Shown in pieces: positions 58,968 to 64,000 of a stretch of 64,000 nucleotides of DNA (the first letter of the stretch is position 1; the number at the start of each line of letters is the position of its first letter). The DNA is from Streptococcus pacificus (GTDB taxonomy: Bacteria > Bacillota > Bacilli > Lactobacillales > Streptococcaceae): NCBI RefSeq assembly GCF_016481305.1, contig NZ_JAENBO010000005.1, positions 28,353 through 92,352 on the forward strand. Reading direction: 5' to 3'. The position numbers were made by a program, and so were the translations under genes. Below the pieces are notes generated by a model, which worked only from the letters and a program-made list of their open reading frames with translations, searched no databases and was not told where the DNA came from.

Positions 58968-61900
58968 ATGAGTAAATCAATAAAATTATTTTTTAAATCA
59001 ACCCTAATTGCTATTTTTGCTATTATAGGAATGATTATAGCTTCAGCAAATACCGTTGAAGCTAAGGAACTTAACAATGTTATCTCAGATGTTATTATTT
59101 GGGATGTAGGTAATGGAAGAGAAGCTTCGAAAAATGCTCAAGGCGAATACATTTTAGTAAAAGATGCTTCTTATCGATTTTCAACTAATTTTGATCTTGC
59201 TGACTACAACAATAACGTAGAAAATGGAGATTTTTTCACGTTTAATATCCCTGCCCCCTTCAATCTTGAAGAAACTAGTTTTGACATGATAGATAAAGAG
59301 ACAGGAATAGCTATTGGTGCTGTAAAAGTAACCTCCAATGGTGCAGGCAATGGAGGAAGTGCCACAGTAACAATACAAAACTTAGATGCTTATTTGGAAC
59401 AGAAAAAAACAACAGAAGTGATTAATGTCACAGGAGATTTTTTTGCTCAATTTACTATGACTGAAACATTGGATAAAACAACTATTGTTTTTGAAAACAT
59501 GAAAGACATTGGTCAAAAAGAAGTAGTAATTTCTGTTATTCCAAGAGCTAGTACAGACAATACAGAAACGTTAAAAAAAGAAAATTTTGCCAAATACGGT
59601 GGTGTTTTAAGAGAACGCCCATATACTTCAGATGCTTTAGGTAAGTCAGGACAATATCAACACCCTTGGAGAATTCGCCTTAATGCTTCACAAAAACAGT
59701 ATGATTTCTTAACAATTACTGACTATGTGAATGATTCAGGAGCTCCAATGCAATTTATTCCTGAAACTTTGGTTGTATCTTCTGGTGATGGTATTAATCA
59801 GGGTTATCAACTTAACAATAGACAAATTTTAACCGAAGGTGTTGATTATACTATTACTTACGATAGCTCATACACAAAGTTTGATTTAACAATTAATAAT
59901 CCTGGCTCTAAATCATTTATGATTGATTATGCTACCACTGCTCCTGCAGATGGGTCAGTTGTTATTAATAGTGCTCAAGTCCTCTCTGATAAAGGAGATT
60001 TAACCATAACAGATGATCGTACTGAGACTGTAACAAATGTAACACGAAATAGCCGTGTAGCAAATGGTGGAACCATTAATATTGAAACAGGAAATCGCAT
60101 CACTATTTATAAAACTGATTTAGAGACAGGGGAAGCTTTAGCTGGTGCTGTTTTTAAAATTACAAAACCAGACGGCTCTGAAATCACTTTAACAGCAACA
60201 GATGATGCGAACGGAATAACTCAATCACCAGTATTTTCTGAAGCAGAAATGGCTGCAGGAGAATTCACTATTACTGAAATCACCGCGCCAGACGGCTATA
60301 TTTTATCAAGTGATCCTATAAAAGTAATTGTTACTGATAAAGGTGTCATTCGTACTATTACTAATAAAAAAGGTAAGACATCAATTACTGGTCAAAAAAC
60401 TTGGAATGATAATAATAATCAGGATGGTAAACGTCCAAAAGAAGTAACCATTAAATTACTAGCAGATGGTGTTGACACAGGAAAGACAGCAACAACTAAC
60501 GAAGCACAAGGATGGACTTATACTTTTAATGACTTAGATGTTGTTAATGCTCAAGGTCAAGATATTGTTTATACAGTAGAAGAGGTTGCTGTGCCAGAAT
60601 ATGATACTATGGTCAATGGTTATGATATTACAAATACTCATACCCCAAGTACTACTAAAGTATCAGGAACTAAGACATGGAATGACAGCAACAATCAAGA
60701 TGGTAAACGCCCAACAGAAATTGTCGTTAATCTGTTAGCAGATGGCCAACCAACTGGACAAACTGCAACTGTTAACGAAGCAAGTAACTGGGCCTATGAA
60801 TTTACTGATTTACCAGAATTTAAAGATGGTCAAAAGATTGTTTACTCAGTGACAGAAGAGGTTGTGCCAGAATATACTACAGAAATAAATGGTTTTGATA
60901 TCACCAATAGCTACAATCCAGGTAAAACAAGTCTCTCAGTAACAAAAGTTTGGAATGACGCCAACAACCAAGATGGTGTCCGCCCAGATAGCATTAAAGT
61001 TCAACTTTATGCCAATGATAAAAAATCTGGCAAAGAAGTAACATTGACAGCAGCAGATAACTGGACTTACACATGGACTGACCTTGCTCAAAAAGCTAAA
61101 GGTAAAGACATTGTTTACAGTGTTAAAGAAGTTGGTGAAGTGACAGGATATACTACCGAAATTACAGAAACCTCAAAAGGAAATGTGACAATTACAAATA
61201 CTCACACACCAAGTACTATTAAGGTTTCTGGAACTAAGACATGGGATGATAATAACAACCAGGATGGTCTACGTCCAACAGAAATCGTTGTTAATCTCTT
61301 AGCTAATGGTCAACCAACAGGTCAAACAGTTACTGTTAATGAAACCAGCAACTGGGCTTATGAATTCACTAACTTACCAGAATTTAAAGATGGTCAAAAG
61401 GTTGTCTATACAGTGACAGAAAACAAGGTAGATAACTATACTGTTGCGATTGATGGCTACAACATTACCAACAGTTACCAACCAGGTAAAACAAGTGTGA
61501 CGGTTTCTAAAACATGGGATGATGCCAACAACCAAGATGGTATCCGTCCAGATAGCATCAAAGTACAACTTTATGCTAATGATCAAAAAATTGGTGACGA
61601 AGTAACGTTAACTGCTACAGACAACTGGACTTACACATGGTCAGATCTTGATGAAAAATCAGCAGGACAAACCATTGTTTATACTGTTAAAGAAGTTGGA
61701 AAAGTTGACGGTTATACTGTTAGCCTTGGTGAAATGAATCAAGGAAATGTGACAATTACTAATACCCATACACCAAGTGTTATTAAGGTTGAGGGTAAGA
61801 AGACATGGGATGACGCTGACAATAAAGATGGTTTAAGACCAGAGTCTATTACCGTACGTCTTTATGCGAATGGTAAAGAAGTGAAACATGTTGAAGTGAC

Positions 61901-62159
61901 AGCTAAAGACAAGTGGTCATATCGTTTTGAGAATCTTCCAGAATATGAGAATGGTAAGAAAATCGAGTATAGCCTTTCAGAAGATGCGGTTAAAGGTTAT
62001 ACCACAGTGATTAAGAGTTATGACATTACAAATGTTCATCATCCAGAAAAACCACTTCCAAAAACTGGAGAATCAAATAAGATACTGTTTAGTGTTTTAG
62101 GTTTCGCTATCCTTGCTATTGTAGGATTTATCGTCTATAGAGTTAAACGTTCTCGTTAA
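58968..62159 (+). CDS. LPxTG-anchored CnaB-repeat adhesin
   Basis: 1063 residues from the ATG at 58968 (AAAGGA upstream; the frame runs further up without a ribosome site). Signal peptide (about 1-32). An N-terminal IgG-like adhesive region (about 35-360; VIIWDVGNGREA, then FNIPAPFNLEE) is followed by a SpaA-like domain (about 375-465, with TEITAPDGY supplying the isopeptide Glu) and six CnaB domains, each with a W-N/D-D start, a V-x-E and an ITN end consistent with Lys-Asn isopeptide bonds. LPKTG at 1030-1034, membrane segment and KRSR tail anchor it by sortase. A 188-residue two-domain unit is duplicated. A collagen- or matrix-binding role is inferred. Confidence 0.93.
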   Translation: MSKSIKLFFKSTLIAIFAIIGMIIASANTVEAKELNNVISDVIIWDVGNGREASKNAQGEYILVKDASYRFSTNFDLADYNNNVENGDFFTFNIPAPFNLEETSFDMIDKETGIAIGAVKVTSNGAGNGGSATVTIQNLDAYLEQKKTTEVINVTGDFFAQFTMTETLDKTTIVFENMKDIGQKEVVISVIPRASTDNTETLKKENFAKYGGVLRERPYTSDALGKSGQYQHPWRIRLNASQKQYDFLTITDYVNDSGAPMQFIPETLVVSSGDGINQGYQLNNRQILTEGVDYTITYDSSYTKFDLTINNPGSKSFMIDYATTAPADGSVVINSAQVLSDKGDLTITDDRTETVTNVTRNSRVANGGTINIETGNRITIYKTDLETGEALAGAVFKITKPDGSEITLTATDDANGITQSPVFSEAEMAAGEFTITEITAPDGYILSSDPIKVIVTDKGVIRTITNKKGKTSITGQKTWNDNNNQDGKRPKEVTIKLLADGVDTGKTATTNEAQGWTYTFNDLDVVNAQGQDIVYTVEEVAVPEYDTMVNGYDITNTHTPSTTKVSGTKTWNDSNNQDGKRPTEIVVNLLADGQPTGQTATVNEASNWAYEFTDLPEFKDGQKIVYSVTEEVVPEYTTEINGFDITNSYNPGKTSLSVTKVWNDANNQDGVRPDSIKVQLYANDKKSGKEVTLTAADNWTYTWTDLAQKAKGKDIVYSVKEVGEVTGYTTEITETSKGNVTITNTHTPSTIKVSGTKTWDDNNNQDGLRPTEIVVNLLANGQPTGQTVTVNETSNWAYEFTNLPEFKDGQKVVYTVTENKVDNYTVAIDGYNITNSYQPGKTSVTVSKTWDDANNQDGIRPDSIKVQLYANDQKIGDEVTLTATDNWTYTWSDLDEKSAGQTIVYTVKEVGKVDGYTVSLGEMNQGNVTITNTHTPSVIKVEGKKTWDDADNKDGLRPESITVRLYANGKEVKHVEVTAKDKWSYRFENLPEYENGKKIEYSLSEDAVKGYTTVIKSYDITNVHHPEKPLPKTGESNKILFSVLGFAILAIVGFIVYRVKRSR
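60636..61763 (+). repeat. two tandem 564-bp units in the adhesin gene
   Basis: Units 60636-61199 and 61200-61763 are each exactly 564 bases (188 residues, two CnaB domains) and clearly similar along their length. The first 90 residues of a third unit, more divergent, continue from 61764 as the last CnaB domain. Confidence 0.85.
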
Positions 62160-62174
62160 GCCAAAAAAACAAGC

Positions 62175-62204
62175 AAAAACTCTTGTCATTTGACAAGAGT
62201 TTTT
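62175..62204 (+). terminator. intrinsic terminator of the adhesin gene
   Basis: 14-bp perfect stem AAAAACTCTTGTCA (62175-62188) with TGACAAGAGTTTTT (62191-62204). Confidence 0.88.
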
Positions 62205-62316
62205 AATGTAGTGAACCGTTATAAATAAAGTGTATAAAAAGTGAATAAGCCTTATAATTGTACAAATGAAAGACAATGTGTTAGACTGGACTAATTATTG
62301 TAAAGCGAGGAAATTT

Positions 62317-63726
62317 ATGGGAATTTTTAGGAAAAAGACTACATTAGCAAAAAAGACAGAATTAAATAGACATCTGAAGGTTACTGATTTAATTTTTCTA
62401 GGCTTAGGTTCTATGGTAGGAACTGGAATTTTGACTGTCACTGGTATTGGGGCAGCCAACTTTGCTGGACCAGCACTTATTGTATCCATTGTTATATCAG
62501 CAATAGCGGTAGGATTGTCTGCACTATTCTTTGCTGAGTTTGCCTCTAGAATCCCTACCAATGGGGGTGCCTATAGTTATATCTACAGGACCATGGGAGA
62601 ATTTCCTGCTTGGATTGTTGGGTGGTATGTTATTATGGAATTTCTAACAGCAATCTCAGGAGTTGCTTCAGGTTGGGGTGGGTACTTTAAAGGTCTGTTA
62701 TTTAGTTATGGTTTAAAATTACCAGCCGCACTTAATGGTACTTTTGATCCTTCAAAAGGACACTATTTTGATCTTTTTCCAATTCTAGTAGTGATTTTAG
62801 TGACAGGAATTGTTTTATTGAAATCAAAGTTTGTTTTCAAACTCAATAATATTTTAGTACTTCTAAAATTTTCTGCGCTTATTCTATTTATAGCAATAGG
62901 TCTATTTCATATTGATGTAAATAATTGGTCTAATTTCTCTCCATTTGGCTTTGGTCAAATTTACGGTGGTCAAACAGGAATTATGGCTGGTGCATCTCTG
63001 ATGTTTTTTGCCTTTCTAGGTTTTGAGTCAATTTCAATGGCTGTTGATGAAGTTAATGAACCACAAAAAAACATTCCTAAAGGAATAGCTCTGTCATTAT
63101 CAATTGTTACATTGCTTTATATTGTTGTAACTCTTGTTCTAACAGGTATGGTTCACTATACAAAATTAAATGTTAGTGATGCTGTTGCTTTTGCTTTAAG
63201 AAGCATTGGTTTAACATGGGCAGCTAACTATGTGTCAATTGTAGCAATACTAACTTTAATCACTGTCTGTATCTCAATGTCTTATGCTCTAGCAAGGATG
63301 ATATACAGTATTAGTCGTGATGGACTTTTACCAAAAACGTTTAGTAAAGTCTCCAAAAATCAAAAAGTACCAAGAAATGCAACCATTTTAGTTGGTGTAA
63401 TAGCTGCTGTTTGTGCGGGTATATTTCCAATTGCAAGCATTGCCTCGTTTTTAAACATATGTACATTAGCTTATCTCATTATATTGGCGTATGGTATTAT
63501 TAAATTGAGAAAAAATGAAGGATTACCTAAAAAAGGTGAATTTAAAACCCCTCTAGTCCCAATTTTACCAATTATTTCTATTGTCATTTGTCTTTCATTA
63601 ATGAGTCAATATGCATTAGGAACGTGGTTGGCGTTTGGTTTAACAACAATTGTTGGGGTTGTTATCTACGTTTTATATGGCTATCGCCACTCAAGTCTTT
63701 CAACAACTGTTGATGATGAAAAATAA
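62317..63726 (+). CDS. APC-superfamily amino-acid permease
   Basis: 469 residues from the ATG at 62317 (GAGGAAA upstream); an ATG at 62266 has no ribosome site. About twelve membrane segments. The first contains the substrate-binding GSMVGTGILTVTG and the block AGPALIVS; later GFESISMAVDEVNEPQKNIPKGI is typical of the cationic amino-acid/YfnA-like branch. The substrate is not fixed. A permease in front of the first rRNA operon is conserved in related streptococci. Confidence 0.9.
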   Translation: MGIFRKKTTLAKKTELNRHLKVTDLIFLGLGSMVGTGILTVTGIGAANFAGPALIVSIVISAIAVGLSALFFAEFASRIPTNGGAYSYIYRTMGEFPAWIVGWYVIMEFLTAISGVASGWGGYFKGLLFSYGLKLPAALNGTFDPSKGHYFDLFPILVVILVTGIVLLKSKFVFKLNNILVLLKFSALILFIAIGLFHIDVNNWSNFSPFGFGQIYGGQTGIMAGASLMFFAFLGFESISMAVDEVNEPQKNIPKGIALSLSIVTLLYIVVTLVLTGMVHYTKLNVSDAVAFALRSIGLTWAANYVSIVAILTLITVCISMSYALARMIYSISRDGLLPKTFSKVSKNQKVPRNATILVGVIAAVCAGIFPIASIASFLNICTLAYLIILAYGIIKLRKNEGLPKKGEFKTPLVPILPIISIVICLSLMSQYALGTWLAFGLTTIVGVVIYVLYGYRHSSLSTTVDDEK

Positions 63727-63733
63727 AATACAT

Positions 63734-63783
63734 AAAACTAACATAAAATTTACTAAACAACTAGATTTATGTTAGTTTTTTTG
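63734..63783 (+). terminator. intrinsic terminator of the permease gene
   Basis: 14-bp perfect stem AAAACTAACATAAA (63734-63747) with TTTATGTTAGTTTT (63766-63779), then more T. Confidence 0.75.
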
Positions 63784-63840
63784 TTATAATAGATTTAATG
63801 TCACCTCCAAAAATATTAGTTAATTTTTAAGAAAAAGTTA

Positions 63841-63869
63841 TTGACAAATTAAAGCTGAGGTGCTAGAAT
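63841..63869 (+). promoter_or_regulatory. rRNA operon promoter
   Basis: TTGACA (63841-63846), a 17-base spacer, TAGAAT (63864-63869) with TGC before it; consensus-like, as expected for rRNA. Confidence 0.8.
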
Positions 63870-63875
63870 ATAATA

Positions 63876-64000
63876 GTTGTCTCGAAAGAGGCTTGACCTT
63901 TGAAAACTGAACAAGACAAGAAACCAAACGTGCAGGGTTATGAAAGTAACCTGTCAAAAAGTAAAAAAAGCAATAAATCTGTCAGACGACAGTAATGAGT
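63876..64000 (+). other. 16S rRNA leader, incomplete
   Basis: After the promoter comes CTTTGAAAACTGAACAAGAC, the leader sequence typical before streptococcal 16S rRNA, and a processing-stem region ending CAGTAATGAGT. The mature 16S gene is not reached. No protein frame fits. Confidence 0.8.

Noticed and set aside
60400..62050. CRISPR-like regular repeats
   Set aside because: The periodicity is coding (CnaB domains, 90-98 residues) and the frame is open throughout.

Overview
The window is a low-GC Firmicute chromosome spanning the replication origin, and gene content and order point to Streptococcus (probably the pyogenic side of the genus). The core order is veg-like/dnaB/rplI/gdpP, mnmG/mnmA, sdaAB/sdaAA, ecfT/ecfA2/ecfA1/pgsA/rodZ/ymfH/ymfF, yaaA/recF, guaB, trpS, rlmH, htrA, parB, dnaA, dnaN, ychF, pth, mfd, a flippase, an S4 protein (rqcP), divIC, a serine hydrolase, tilS, hpt, ftsH, then an amino-acid permease and an rRNA operon promoter. 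There is no parA, and LPxTG anchors and streptococcal tRNA sequences are present. No species is claimed.

Layout. 1-9 kb is accessory: the 3' part of a cell-wall-anchored SEC10/PgrA-type surface protein, a methyltransferase, a phosphoesterase, two GNAT proteins, an XRE regulator with a membrane protein, and an extracellular fumarate-reductase-like lipoprotein with a Rex-like promoter site. 9-17.5 kb is leftward housekeeping: rpsD with a structured leader, the gdpP-rplI-dnaB-veg run, and the tRNA wobble-uridine modification genes mnmG and mnmA, each with an unusual leader. 17.6-20.4 kb is a rightward serine dehydratase/phosphatase operon. 20.4-28.2 kb is leftward: a lysozyme-like secreted protein, the ECF vitamin transporter core (a parS site lies inside ecfA1), pgsA, rodZ and two M16 peptidase-like genes. 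28.4-36.2 kb holds yaaA-recF, a GRP sugar transporter under a double operator, guaB, trpS, a YitT protein and an ABC-F ATPase. 36.3-36.7 kb has tRNA-Asn, tRNA-Glu and tRNA-Arg. 36.7-42.3 kb is the origin module (rlmH, htrA, parB, DnaA boxes, dnaA, dnaN). 42.3-58.5 kb is a nearly all-rightward housekeeping run, interrupted by a small accessory set (aldo/keto reductase, DUF1275 protein, XRE-membrane protein). 58.5-62.2 kb holds a possible small RNA gene and a 1063-residue CnaB-repeat adhesin. The window ends with an amino-acid permease and the promoter and leader of an rRNA operon; the 16S gene starts beyond the edge.

Gene direction mostly follows replication away from the origin near 39.5 kb, leftward on the left and rightward on the right. 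The rightward blocks on the left side (sda operon, recF, YitT/ABC-F, htrA-parB) are head-on to the fork. No insertion sequence, transposase, phage gene or CRISPR array was seen. The most interesting items are regulatory RNA candidates (rpsD, mnmG and mnmA leaders; RNA near 58.75 kb), two well-formed operator arrangements (30.8 kb and 8.55 kb), the parS site, and the internally duplicated adhesin.
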